From an uncultured Eggerthellaceae bacterium (GTDB lineage: Bacteria > Actinomycetota > Coriobacteriia > Coriobacteriales > Eggerthellaceae): a DNA stretch of 19,029 nt. The DNA is taken from positions 1-19,029 of the forward strand of contig CAUEBO010000053.1 in assembly GCA_958454405.1 (NCBI GenBank), given 5' to 3'. The notes under the pieces are model-generated. The model was not told the DNA's origin, did no database searches, and was given only the letters and a program-made list of their open reading frames with translations. The translations under genes were made by a program, and so were the position numbers. Of the stretch, positions 7,369-14,522 are shown in pieces (the stretch's first letter is position 1; each line of letters opens with the position of its first letter).

Positions 7369-7818
7369 TCAGTCCAAGCCGAGCAGCGCATCCACCACGG
7401 CATCGATGTCGAGCAGCGGAATCGCGTCCGCGGGAATGGCCGGCCGGCGCTCGATGGCAAGGGCGGCGTGCTCGGTCTCGTCCAGGTTCACGACCGACGG
7501 CGTGCCGCTGAACTTAAACCCTATCGGGCATCCGCGTCCTTCGGTGAGCACGACGTGGCCCTGCGACGCGCCGCGTCCCCCGGTGTCCACCACGGGGACG
7601 AGGTCGTTGCCACGATGCAGCACGCCGCAGAACTCGTCGGGCAGCAAGGCGAGGGGCTGCACGCGGCTTGCCGGCACCACTTCCACGATGGATGCGAACG
7701 CGATGGCCATGTCTCCCGAAGAGGTGGGAATGACCAGGGCGTTGTCGCGTTCTATCTCCCGGTAGCTCGTCCCAATGAGATTCTCGATCCAGTTCAGGCG
7801 CTGCTTGCGGTCACGCAC
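7369..7818 (-). CDS. cheW: CheW-like coupling protein
   Basis: A 149-residue single-domain protein of the CheW/SH3-like fold, the last gene of the five-gene chemosensory-type operon. Recognisable parts are DNALVIPTSSGDMAIAF, the core block GVLHRGNDLVPVVDTGG (family pattern: G-hydrophobic-x-x-RG-x-hydrophobic-hydrophobic-PVVD), a central beta-rich stretch, and a C-terminal PAIPADAIPLLDIDAVVDAL helix. In known arrays CheW links receptors to the P5 domain of CheA. The GTG start at 7818 overlaps the upstream stop codon by 8 nt, so translation is probably coupled. No independent ribosome binding site is evident. Confidence 0.82.
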   Translation of the reverse strand: MRDRKQRLNWIENLIGTSYREIERDNALVIPTSSGDMAIAFASIVEVVPASRVQPLALLPDEFCGVLHRGNDLVPVVDTGGRGASQGHVVLTEGRGCPIGFKFSGTPSVVNLDETEHAALAIERRPAIPADAIPLLDIDAVVDALLGLD

Positions 7819-9367
7819 GGCCGCCTCCGCTCTCCGTTGCGGCCCTCAGCAGGCGCCGGACGCTCAGCACGATGCAGGGCGAGCCGTCTTCCAGCATGGC
7901 GTATCCGATGCATCCCAGGGCGCGCGTCTCCCGTCGATCGAGCAGAGCCGGCAAAGGAAGGATCGAGATCTGCTCGTACCCTTCGACGGCGTCTGCGGCA
8001 AGGGCGCATTTCTCGCCCAGAGCTTCGAGCAGGACCAGGTACGCGGGGTGTGCGGCGTCAAGCGGCGAGGGCTCGGCCAGCTGGTTGAGCAGCTTGCAGC
8101 GCGTTCCGTCCTGCTCGACGCACCAGGCGGTCGATGCCGTGCCAGGAGGATGCGGCACGCCGTCGGCCCGTTCGATGCGGGAGGAGTCGAAGGCCTCGAA
8201 GCGCCTGATCTGCTGGGCGGGCAGCAGGAACCGCACGTCTCCGGCACGCACCAAGGCGGCTTCCATCATGGTGAACGGCACGGGGAAGCACAGCACGATC
8301 TCCATCGTGCCGCGTTCGGTGTTGCGCACCTCGCCGCGACCGCCCGCATGTTGCAGCAGGGAACCTATCTCGTTGAACTCCGCGAAGGCGTTGCCCTTTT
8401 CTCCCATGCCTGGCGGGATGAACCGGGGCAGCAGCAAGAATGCGCCGATTTCGTCCTCGGAGTAGGTGTGGAGCGGGCGGGTGAGCAGGCCGTGCTTGGC
8501 GGCCATGTCGCCGACGTAGGAGGCGACGAACGGCACGCCGTCATGTTCGATGCGGCAGACGATCTCGGAGCCCTCGTTCTCCATCCGCACGCGGATGGTC
8601 GCGCGCGCCGGCTTTCCCAAGGCAAGGCGCTTGTCGACGCTTTCGATGCCGTCGCGGATGCACGATCTGAGGGCGCGCTTGAGGGTTTCCTCGACCGATT
8701 CGAGCACCGAACGGTCCAGATCCATATGGCCTTCTGCAAGCTCAAGGTCCACGGGGACGTTGAGCTGGCGGCTGTAGTCCTCCACGAGCTTGTGCAGCGA
8801 AGGCGCAATGCGGTCGAACGGCTCGATGCGCGAAAGGGCGACGGTGGCGCGCAGGTCGTCGACGGCCTGCGCATGCGAGAACGCGATGTCGTTGAGGGCC
8901 CGGTCGCCCGGCAGGCTCTCGGCGCGCGCCCTCAGGGCTCGGCCCATCTCCTCGAACCGCGCGATCAGCCCCGACAGCTCGTCGTCTCGTTCGCTCCGGG
9001 CATCGCGATGGGCGAACCCCGACGCCCGGTCGGACCTCCCGACCGGGTCCTCGCCGTCTTCGGTGGCGGCAAGCGCGTCGAACGGCGGTATGGCGTCGGG
9101 CTCTTCTACCAGCGTGCAGCGGTCCACGAAAAACGCGCCCCTGATGGCCGCGATCACCTGCTCGGGCACCTGCGAGGTGAAGCGGATGAACAAGCCGTGG
9201 TCGCGCAGGTAGGGGATGGTTGCCCGATCGCTTTTGACGGCGCAGGGATGGCATGACACCGAGTCGCAGAGCGGCGCGACCCTGCGCACGACGAGCGAGG
9301 CCCGCGTGTTCTCAAGCCCGCAGTTGGGCTTGAGCATGACCTGCGCAACCATCTCCCCGCGCTCCAT
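7811..9367 (-). CDS. CheA-like protein lacking P1, with degenerate kinase domain
   Basis: A 518-residue protein related to the histidine kinase CheA. Residues about 10-90 resemble the P2/response-regulator-docking type (VMLKPNCGLENTRASLVV). A helical linker follows, then a P4-like ATPase region (about 175-350) and a C-terminal CheW-like P5 region (about 355-515). There is no N-terminal P1/Hpt domain and so no phospho-accepting His. The N box, normally HLLRNAVDHGIE, reads RALRSCIRDGIE, with Ser235 for the Mg-binding Asn. The DDGxG box reads EHDGVPF, and the glycine-rich ATP-lid box (SGRGVGMD) is absent (KGNAFAEF). ATP use looks unlikely; a structural or scaffolding role is inferred. ATG 9367 has GGAGG about 10 nt upstream, overlapping the end of the preceding gene; GTG 9376 is too close to it. 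It overlaps the CheW-like gene by 8 nt. Confidence 0.8.
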   Translation of the reverse strand: MERGEMVAQVMLKPNCGLENTRASLVVRRVAPLCDSVSCHPCAVKSDRATIPYLRDHGLFIRFTSQVPEQVIAAIRGAFFVDRCTLVEEPDAIPPFDALAATEDGEDPVGRSDRASGFAHRDARSERDDELSGLIARFEEMGRALRARAESLPGDRALNDIAFSHAQAVDDLRATVALSRIEPFDRIAPSLHKLVEDYSRQLNVPVDLELAEGHMDLDRSVLESVEETLKRALRSCIRDGIESVDKRLALGKPARATIRVRMENEGSEIVCRIEHDGVPFVASYVGDMAAKHGLLTRPLHTYSEDEIGAFLLLPRFIPPGMGEKGNAFAEFNEIGSLLQHAGGRGEVRNTERGTMEIVLCFPVPFTMMEAALVRAGDVRFLLPAQQIRRFEAFDSSRIERADGVPHPPGTASTAWCVEQDGTRCKLLNQLAEPSPLDAAHPAYLVLLEALGEKCALAADAVEGYEQISILPLPALLDRRETRALGCIGYAMLEDGSPCIVLSVRRLLRAATESGGGRA

Positions 9368-9383
9368 CGTGGCCACCCCTCCG

Positions 9384-10007
9384 CTACGCGCCGATGCTCG
9401 ACTGCGCGAACACGCAGCGGTTCTTGCCGGTTTCCTTGCCGTGGTACAGCGCGCGGTCCACGGATGCGAAGTTGTCGCCGAACGCCAGATCGGGGTCGTA
9501 GGCGCTCAGGCCGAAGGTGAGCGTGCACGAGAACTCGCCGATGCCGTCGTCGATGCGGTAGGCGGCCACCTCTTCGCGCATGCGGTTGCACAGCCTGAGC
9601 GCCTCGTGGTCGGGCGTGGAGAACAGCACCACGAGCAGCTCCTCGCCGCCCCAGCGGATGACCGGATGGCTTCCGGCCAGATCGTCGAGGATGTCGGCGA
9701 TGCAGACGATGGCGATGTCGCCGGCCTGGTGCCCCCGCACGTCGTTGATGAGCTTGAAGTCGTCGATATCGCACAGGGCCAGCACCACGTTCGCTTCGCG
9801 GCTCGTGAGGGCGATTTCCTGCTCCAGGTAGTCGGTGAGGTAGTGCCGGCTGAAAAGGCCGGTCAGCTGATCGCGGAACGCCAGGCCCCGCATGGCGTCG
9901 AGCTGCTGCTTGAGCGCGGCGTTGGCCGCGCGCAGGCGCTCGTTGTCCGCATGCGGGTCCGCGGGTTCGGCTGCCGCAGCGCCGGTTTTGACGTCGGGGG
10001 CCGTCAT
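9384..10007 (-). CDS. GGDEF-domain diguanylate cyclase
   Basis: A 207-residue soluble protein: a low-complexity N-terminus, a short coiled coil (about 22-40, DNERLRAANAALKQQLDAM), then one GGDEF domain. The domain start FRDQLTGLFSRHYL, the metal and substrate block CDIDDFKLINDVRGHQAGD and the active loop RWGGEELLVVLF (GGEEL at 120-124) are clear. GGEEF is a known active variant; Leu in the last position is less usual. The RxxD inhibitory site that should precede the loop is missing (AGSH there), so product feedback through that site is not expected. It has no receiver or sensor domain; control would have to come from partners, most likely the array encoded around it. ATGA overlaps the receptor gene's stop by 4 nt. 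Product: cyclic di-GMP. Confidence 0.9.
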   Translation of the reverse strand: MTAPDVKTGAAAAEPADPHADNERLRAANAALKQQLDAMRGLAFRDQLTGLFSRHYLTDYLEQEIALTSREANVVLALCDIDDFKLINDVRGHQAGDIAIVCIADILDDLAGSHPVIRWGGEELLVVLFSTPDHEALRLCNRMREEVAAYRIDDGIGEFSCTLTFGLSAYDPDLAFGDNFASVDRALYHGKETGKNRCVFAQSSIGA

Positions 10008-11581
10008 GCGTGGGCGCCGCTCTCGTCTTCCGGCGCGCCTGTTATCTTGAATTGGCCGATCAGGCGCTTGAGCTCGCTTGCGCGTTCGGCGAGCTCCTCG
10101 CCGATGACCGCGCTCTCCTCGGAGGCGGCGGAGTTCTCCTGCACCACGGCCGACAGGCTGTCCATGCTCTCCTGGATCTGAGCGACCGCCTCCAGCTGCT
10201 GCTCCGAGGCCTGCGCTATGGCGGACATCGTCTCCTTGATGCCCTCGACCGAGGCGACGGCGTTCTCCATGTTCGAAGAGGTGGCGTCGATCATGGCGCT
10301 TCCGGCCTCTACGTTCTCGATCGCGCGCCCGGTCAGCTCGTCGGCCGCGCGCGAGGCTTCGCTCACCTGGGTTGCCAGGCGGCGGATCTCCTCGGCCACG
10401 ATGGCGAAGCCGCGTCCGGCATCGCCCGCCCGCGCCGCCTCCACGGAGGCGTTGAGGGCGAGGATGTTCGTTTGGAAGGAGATGTCCTCGATGACGTTGG
10501 CCAGCTGCGAGATGCTCTGGGCGCTGTCCTTGATCTCCTCGATGGCGCGCACGGTCCGCGCTATCTGGTCGCTGCTGTGTTCGACGGCTTCCAGCACGTC
10601 GGAGGTGTTGGTGTCGACGGCCAGCACGCCCTCGGTGTTCTCCTCCACCACCTGCGTGATGTTCTGGACGTTGGCGGCCAGCTCCTCGATGGCGATGGCC
10701 TGTTCGGCGGAGCCCTGCGCAATGGCCTGCGAGCTGTCGGACATCTGCGTCGATGAGCGTGCAACCTGCTCCGACGTTATGCTCAGCTGCTCGGTCGCCA
10801 GGCGCAGCGAGGCCACGGTCTCGTTCATGGAGGCGGCGAGCGATCCCAGCTCGTTGCGGGATTCGTACGGCACGCGCGCGGTCAGGTCCCCCTGCGCCAC
10901 GCGTTTCGCCACCCGGTCGATATCGCGCATCGGCACGGCGATGGCGCGCGTGATGCCCCGCCACATGAGCACGACCAGGATGATGGCCGCTGCTCCGAGC
11001 AGGCCGATGACGGCCGACGCTGCCGTCTCCACGTCGTTCGAATCCTCGACGAAGTCTCGCGCCACGCCCTCGGCGGTGTCGACGATGTTCGTGGCAAGCT
11101 CGACGGTGGCTTCCTTCTGTGGGAGGTAATCGGCGTTGTACAGCGCGGTCGCCTGCTCGTGGTCGCCTGCCTCGATGGCGGACACGATGTCGTTGCGGCA
11201 GGCGGTCAGCTTGTCGTTCGCCTCGGAGAACCGCATGAGTAGGTCGCGGTCGGCCGTGAAGAGCGACTCGACGGTGCCCAGCTCCTCCAAGCGCCTGTTC
11301 GACAGGTTGTCGATGGCTGTGATGGCCCGCTCCTGCCCCGAATCGCTTTCGGCGTTGATGAGCTGGTCGATGTAGGTCGACATCTCCTCCACGGTGCTGC
11401 GCAGCGCCACGGCGCTCCGGGAAACCTGGTAGGGACGGTTGTAGAAGTCCTCGGTCATCTTCGCGTTCTGGTGGACGCCGTACAGCGCAACGGCTATCGA
11501 GACGACGAACAGGGCGATGACGATGCCGTATGAGAGCATGAGCATGCGGCTGATGCGGAGGTTGCTCGGTTTCCGGTTCAT
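10004..11581 (-). CDS. Methyl-accepting chemotaxis-type transmembrane receptor
   Basis: A 525-residue MCP. TM1 is at about 12-35 and TM2 at about 187-207. Between them is a 150-residue helical sensor domain of the four-helix-bundle type that would lie outside the cell. A HAMP domain (about 208-260) follows, then a long cytoplasmic coiled coil. The signalling tip is well conserved: ISFQTNILALNASVEAARAG at about 367-386, then DAGRGFAIVAEE. The tip normally binds CheW and CheA, so CheW binding is likely retained. There is no C-terminal CheR-docking pentapeptide; the tail is GAPEDESGAHA. The ligand is unknown. The start ATG overlaps the cheR stop as ATGA. The bundle length and tip suit an array-forming receptor rather than a stand-alone sensor. 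Confidence 0.94.
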   Translation of the reverse strand: MNRKPSNLRISRMLMLSYGIVIALFVVSIAVALYGVHQNAKMTEDFYNRPYQVSRSAVALRSTVEEMSTYIDQLINAESDSGQERAITAIDNLSNRRLEELGTVESLFTADRDLLMRFSEANDKLTACRNDIVSAIEAGDHEQATALYNADYLPQKEATVELATNIVDTAEGVARDFVEDSNDVETAASAVIGLLGAAAIILVVLMWRGITRAIAVPMRDIDRVAKRVAQGDLTARVPYESRNELGSLAASMNETVASLRLATEQLSITSEQVARSSTQMSDSSQAIAQGSAEQAIAIEELAANVQNITQVVEENTEGVLAVDTNTSDVLEAVEHSSDQIARTVRAIEEIKDSAQSISQLANVIEDISFQTNILALNASVEAARAGDAGRGFAIVAEEIRRLATQVSEASRAADELTGRAIENVEAGSAMIDATSSNMENAVASVEGIKETMSAIAQASEQQLEAVAQIQESMDSLSAVVQENSAASEESAVIGEELAERASELKRLIGQFKITGAPEDESGAHA

Positions 11582-12387
11582 GAGAGGTTCGCTTTCGCTT
11601 GCTTTTGGTAGATGGAATTGCCGCGGTACGCGAAGAGCGCGCGCTCGCGGACGATTTCGGCGTGCCCCAGAACGAGGTACCCCGACCGCGCAAGATGGCG
11701 ATGCAGCATGCCTATCGTCCGCTCGCGGGCCTTGTCCGTAAGGTAGATGATGACGTTGCGGCACAAGATGAGATCGTACGTTCTGCGCAGCGCCTGCTCG
11801 TCGCTCAGGTTTCCCTGCATGAAGGACACGCGGGACCGGATGGCGTCGGCCACGGCGAAGTCCTCGCCGCGTTGGGAGAAGTAGGCGCGCCGCCAGCGAG
11901 GGGGAACCCTGTCGATGCGCGCCGTGGGGTACACGGCCGCGCGGGCCTCGTCGAGGGCGGCCCTGGACAGGTCGAGGCCGGTGATCCTCACCGAGGGGAC
12001 CCGATGGGTGCGCGCGAAGTCCTCGACGAGCATGGAGACGCTGTAGCATTCTTCGCCGGTGGAGCAACCGGCGCACAGGATGTTCCATGTCCGATCAGGC
12101 CGGCTGCCCAGCAGCTCCGGGAACGCGGTGCTTGCGAGGAAGTCGAACTGCGCGCTTTCGCGCAGGAAGTAGGTGTAGTGGGTGGTGACCAGGTTGACGA
12201 ATCGATCGTGCGCCTCCTGATTGAAGCCTGACTCGACCAGGTCGAGGTACGCCGAGAACGAGGGCAGGCCGAAGCGTTCCTGCTCGCGTGAAAGGCGGCA
12301 TTCCAGCAGCACGCGCTTCGAGCTCATGTCCAAGCCGAAGGTCCGGTCAAGGTAGGAGCATGTTCGCTCGAATTCGCTGTCGGTCAT
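11578..12387 (-). CDS. cheR: CheR-type protein-glutamate methyltransferase
   Basis: A 269-residue SAM-dependent methyltransferase that would methylate Glu/Gln sites on the receptor's cytoplasmic helices, here most likely the MCP encoded next. The N-terminal helical domain covers about 1-70 (FTTNETYFFRE-type block reads TTHYTYFLRE). The SAM-binding loop is ILCAGCSTGEECYS at about 103-116, and the catalytic-fold block is YDLILCRNVIIYL at about 204-216. It is first in the operon and overlaps the receptor gene by 4 nt (ATGA). Start 12387 gives a typical CheR N-terminus (MTDSEFERTCSYL) but has no obvious Shine-Dalgarno; an in-frame ATG at 12444 is possible. No cheB demethylase is present in the window. 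Confidence 0.92.
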   Translation of the reverse strand: MTDSEFERTCSYLDRTFGLDMSSKRVLLECRLSREQERFGLPSFSAYLDLVESGFNQEAHDRFVNLVTTHYTYFLRESAQFDFLASTAFPELLGSRPDRTWNILCAGCSTGEECYSVSMLVEDFARTHRVPSVRITGLDLSRAALDEARAAVYPTARIDRVPPRWRRAYFSQRGEDFAVADAIRSRVSFMQGNLSDEQALRRTYDLILCRNVIIYLTDKARERTIGMLHRHLARSGYLVLGHAEIVRERALFAYRGNSIYQKQAKANLS

Positions 12388-12576
12388 GTGTTTCACGCGC
12401 GTCGTTTCGTCAAAGGGTGTCGATGGGTGTAGTCGATACAGCATACCATGGTTCGTGGGCGCACGCAGATAGAACACCCGGGTATTTGTATCGGTTTTTC
12501 CAGGTGAAGCCGCTTTTGAGCGTTTTTCCTGGCGAGGGAGGGGCGCAGGGGCGTGTGTCCTTTCCGTCGAGAGCGC

Positions 12577-12599
12577 CCGCCTTGCGTTTGCCAAGGCGG
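12577..12599. repeat. 8-bp perfect hairpin upstream of rsmI
   Basis: CCGCCTTG (12577-12584) pairs with CAAGGCGG (12592-12599) around CGTTTGC. It lies in the 281-bp gap between the divergent cheR and rsmI genes. No convincing -35/-10 pair was found in this gap for either direction. Confidence 0.55.
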
Positions 12600-12631
12600 C
12601 GCCCATCGCCGACAATGGTGGCGAATCGCAA

Positions 12632-12652
12632 GACGCGGCTCGGAGCCGCGTC
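12632..12652. repeat. GC-rich hairpin just before the rsmI ribosome binding site
   Basis: GACGCGGCTC and GAGCCGCGTC form a near-continuous 21-bp palindrome centred on one G, folding as an 8-bp stem with a 5-nt loop. It ends 3 nt before the purine-rich AAAGGGGAGG of rsmI, so it could influence translation or be a protein-binding site. Confidence 0.6.
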
Positions 12653-12668
12653 CGGAAAGGGGAGGCCC

Positions 12669-13517
12669 ATGGCCGGCAAGCTCGTCATATGCCCCACGCC
12701 CATCGGCAACCTGGGCGACATGACCGAGCGCGCGCTCGCGGCGCTGCGCGCGGCGGATGCCGTGTGCGCCGAAGACACGCGCGTCACGGGCAAGCTGCTG
12801 GCGGCCTACGGCGTGGAGAAGCGCCTGGAGCGCTTGGACGAAGCGCTTATCGGCGGCCGCGCGGAGGGCATCGTGCAACGCGTTTCCGAAGGCGAGGTCA
12901 TCGCGTACTGCTCCGACGCCGGCATGCCCGGCGTGTCCGATCCGGGCCTGCGCCTGGTGCGCGCCGCCCGCGAGGCCGGCGTGCCCGTGGAGGTGCTGCC
13001 GGGCCCGACGGCGGCTGCCACGGCGTACGTGGCCAGCGGCTGCACGAACCCGCGCTTCTACTTCGGCGGCTTCTTCCCCCGCAAAGACGCCGAACGGCGC
13101 GCGCTGGTTGACAGCCTGCGCCCGCTCGACGCGGCGCTCATCTTCTATGAGAGCCCGAATAGGCTGGTCGCCGCGCTCGATGCGCTGGCCGTGCTCCTGC
13201 CGCATCGCGAGGTGGCGGTGTGCCGCGAGCTCACGAAGCTGCACGAGGAGGTTGTGCGGGGGGTTGCGGGCGACGTGCGCGACGCGTTCGCCGCCCGTGC
13301 GGGCGAAGGGGGCGTGAAGGGCGAGATCGTCATCGTGGTGGACGGTCCCAACGAGGCCGAGGACGCAGCTGCCGAGCAGGATGCCCAGGCCGCCGCCCGA
13401 TCCCGCGCGTCCGAGCTCAAGCGCGCGGGCGGGCGCAGCAAAGACGTCGCCCGCGCGATAGCCGAGGAGTTCGGCATCGCGCGCAACGTGGCGTACGAGA
13501 TCGCGCTCGAAGCGTGA
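12669..13517 (+). CDS. rsmI: 16S rRNA (cytidine-1402-2'-O)-methyltransferase RsmI
   Basis: A 282-residue tetrapyrrole-methylase-fold enzyme that methylates the ribose of C1402 in 16S rRNA, near the decoding site, using SAM. The full set of family blocks is present in order: CPTPIGNLGDMTERAL at 8-23, AEDTR at 34-38, YCSDAGMPGVSDPGLRLV at 80-97, VLPGPTAAATA, FYESPNRL and CRELTKLHEE. The C-terminal tail has the usual KDVARAIAEEFGIARNVAYE helical segment. The start has AAAGGGGAGG just upstream (3-6 nt depending on which purines pair). It is followed after 10 bp by the metallopeptidase gene, so the two are probably co-transcribed. In many bacteria rsmI lies near metG and the origin, as here. Confidence 0.97.
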   Translation: MAGKLVICPTPIGNLGDMTERALAALRAADAVCAEDTRVTGKLLAAYGVEKRLERLDEALIGGRAEGIVQRVSEGEVIAYCSDAGMPGVSDPGLRLVRAAREAGVPVEVLPGPTAAATAYVASGCTNPRFYFGGFFPRKDAERRALVDSLRPLDAALIFYESPNRLVAALDALAVLLPHREVAVCRELTKLHEEVVRGVAGDVRDAFAARAGEGGVKGEIVIVVDGPNEAEDAAAEQDAQAAARSRASELKRAGGRSKDVARAIAEEFGIARNVAYEIALEA

Positions 13518-13527
13518 GCGGGGCTTC

Positions 13528-14115
13528 ATGAGCAGGAGCAAGACGACGCGAACGCGGCCTTCTGCGACCTCGACGACCGATCTCGTGGTGGACGGCCTGG
13601 CTGTGCGCGTCACCCGCAAGCGCGTGAAGAACCTCAACCTGCGCGTCGCGCGCACGGGCGAGCGCGTTGAGCTTTCGGTGCCGCCGTACGCGAGTGACGC
13701 GGACGTCGCGCGGTTCGTTCGCGAAAAGCGCGCATGGATCGACGCGAAGCGGGCGCAGGCCGCCGCTTCGCCCGCCGCAACGGCTGCCGCGGCATCTCCC
13801 GAGGACGTGGCAGCCTGGCGCGCGGTGGTGGAGGCCTGCGTGCCTACGCTCGTGGAGGCATGGGAGCCTCTCATGGGCGTGAAGGCGGGCAAGCTGGCGT
13901 ACCGCAACATGACCAGCAGGTGGGGAAGCTGCCAGCCGGCCACCGGGCGCATCTGCATCAACGTGCGCCTGGCGCTCTATCCGCCCGAATGCTTGGAGTA
14001 CGTGGTGGTGCACGAGCTGTGCCATCTGCTGGAACGCGGGCACGGGCCGCGCTTCAAGGAGCTCATGGACGCGTTCATGCCCGATTGGCGCGAGCGCAGA
14101 GCGAAGCTGCGGTAG
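13528..14115 (+). CDS. YgjP/UtpA-like M48-family zinc metallopeptidase (DUF45)
   Basis: A 195-residue protein of the YgjP-like/WLM metallopeptidase group. The zinc motif is HELCH (His162, Glu163, His166), with the third ligand probably His172 in ERGHGPRF. The family block YRNMTSRWGSC precedes it (about 128-138), with the CINVRLALYPPECLEYVVVH strand-helix leading into the active site. The N-terminal 20 residues are Ser/Thr/Arg-rich and may be disordered, and an Ala/Pro-rich linker lies at about 75-95. It is soluble and cytoplasmic. The substrate of this family is not well defined. The start is 10 bp after the rsmI stop, with only a weak GAGCGGGG ribosome binding site, suggesting dependence on upstream translation. 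Confidence 0.9.
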   Translation: MSRSKTTRTRPSATSTTDLVVDGLAVRVTRKRVKNLNLRVARTGERVELSVPPYASDADVARFVREKRAWIDAKRAQAAASPAATAAAASPEDVAAWRAVVEACVPTLVEAWEPLMGVKAGKLAYRNMTSRWGSCQPATGRICINVRLALYPPECLEYVVVHELCHLLERGHGPRFKELMDAFMPDWRERRAKLR

Positions 14116-14522
14116 GCTGGGACGGCGGTTCCGAGCGAGTTGGAGGAGCGGGGCGCGGGCCGGAAGCGGACGCGTGCGAAAGGGTGGCGAAACGGCGAGG
14201 GCCCGCTGTTGAACCGCCGTTGGCACGCACCGGCGCGCGCAGCCTCTCGAGCAATCCGCTCGCTATCGGGCTGAACGGGAGGCCTCTTCGCAAAGGGAAC
14301 GAATCCTTCCCAAAGACTCTCAAAGACAGCCGGCGTCGGACGAAATCAGAAATGACAGAAAACGCGGTCGAATGTGCAGTCCGCGGGGCCGATTCGCGTC
14401 CTTCGCGCGCCTTGAACGCACAAAACGCCTGGTCGCATAATTCGCGAGCCTGGTTTCGCGCTTGGCGAGTGCGCATTCGACCGCGTTTTCGGTCATCTGC
14501 GGTGTGGGCCGGGTCGGCCGTT
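14116..14522. other. 407-bp non-coding gap between convergent genes
   Basis: No frame here looks coding. It holds a 10-bp inverted repeat (ACGGCGGTTC at 14122-14131, GAACCGCCGT at 14211-14220), small hairpins at 14248-14262 (CGAGC/GCTCG) and 14296-14312 (GGGAA/TTCCC), and the long inverted repeat listed separately. No T-rich terminator is seen for either flanking gene. Confidence 0.6.
14352..14496. repeat. Long imperfect inverted repeat (27-bp arms)
   Basis: Bases 14352-14378 match the reverse complement of 14470-14496 with two mismatches, including a perfect 17-bp core GAAAACGCGGTCGAATG (14358-14374 versus 14474-14490). The arms surround about 91 nt that also contain repeated GCCTGGT motifs. 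Read in either direction the arms begin ATGAC. The shape suggests a small palindromic mobile-type or REP-like element, or a structured RNA. Confidence 0.85.

Noticed and set aside
7775..9256. 493-codon plus-strand frame
   Set aside because: Antisense shadow of the CheA-like gene; composition is that of the reversed codons and no family is recognised.
12389..12397. Possible fourth parS site (TGTTTCACG) just upstream of cheR
   Set aside because: Only the left half matches; the right half reads CGCGTCG instead of TGAAACA, so it is not a palindrome.
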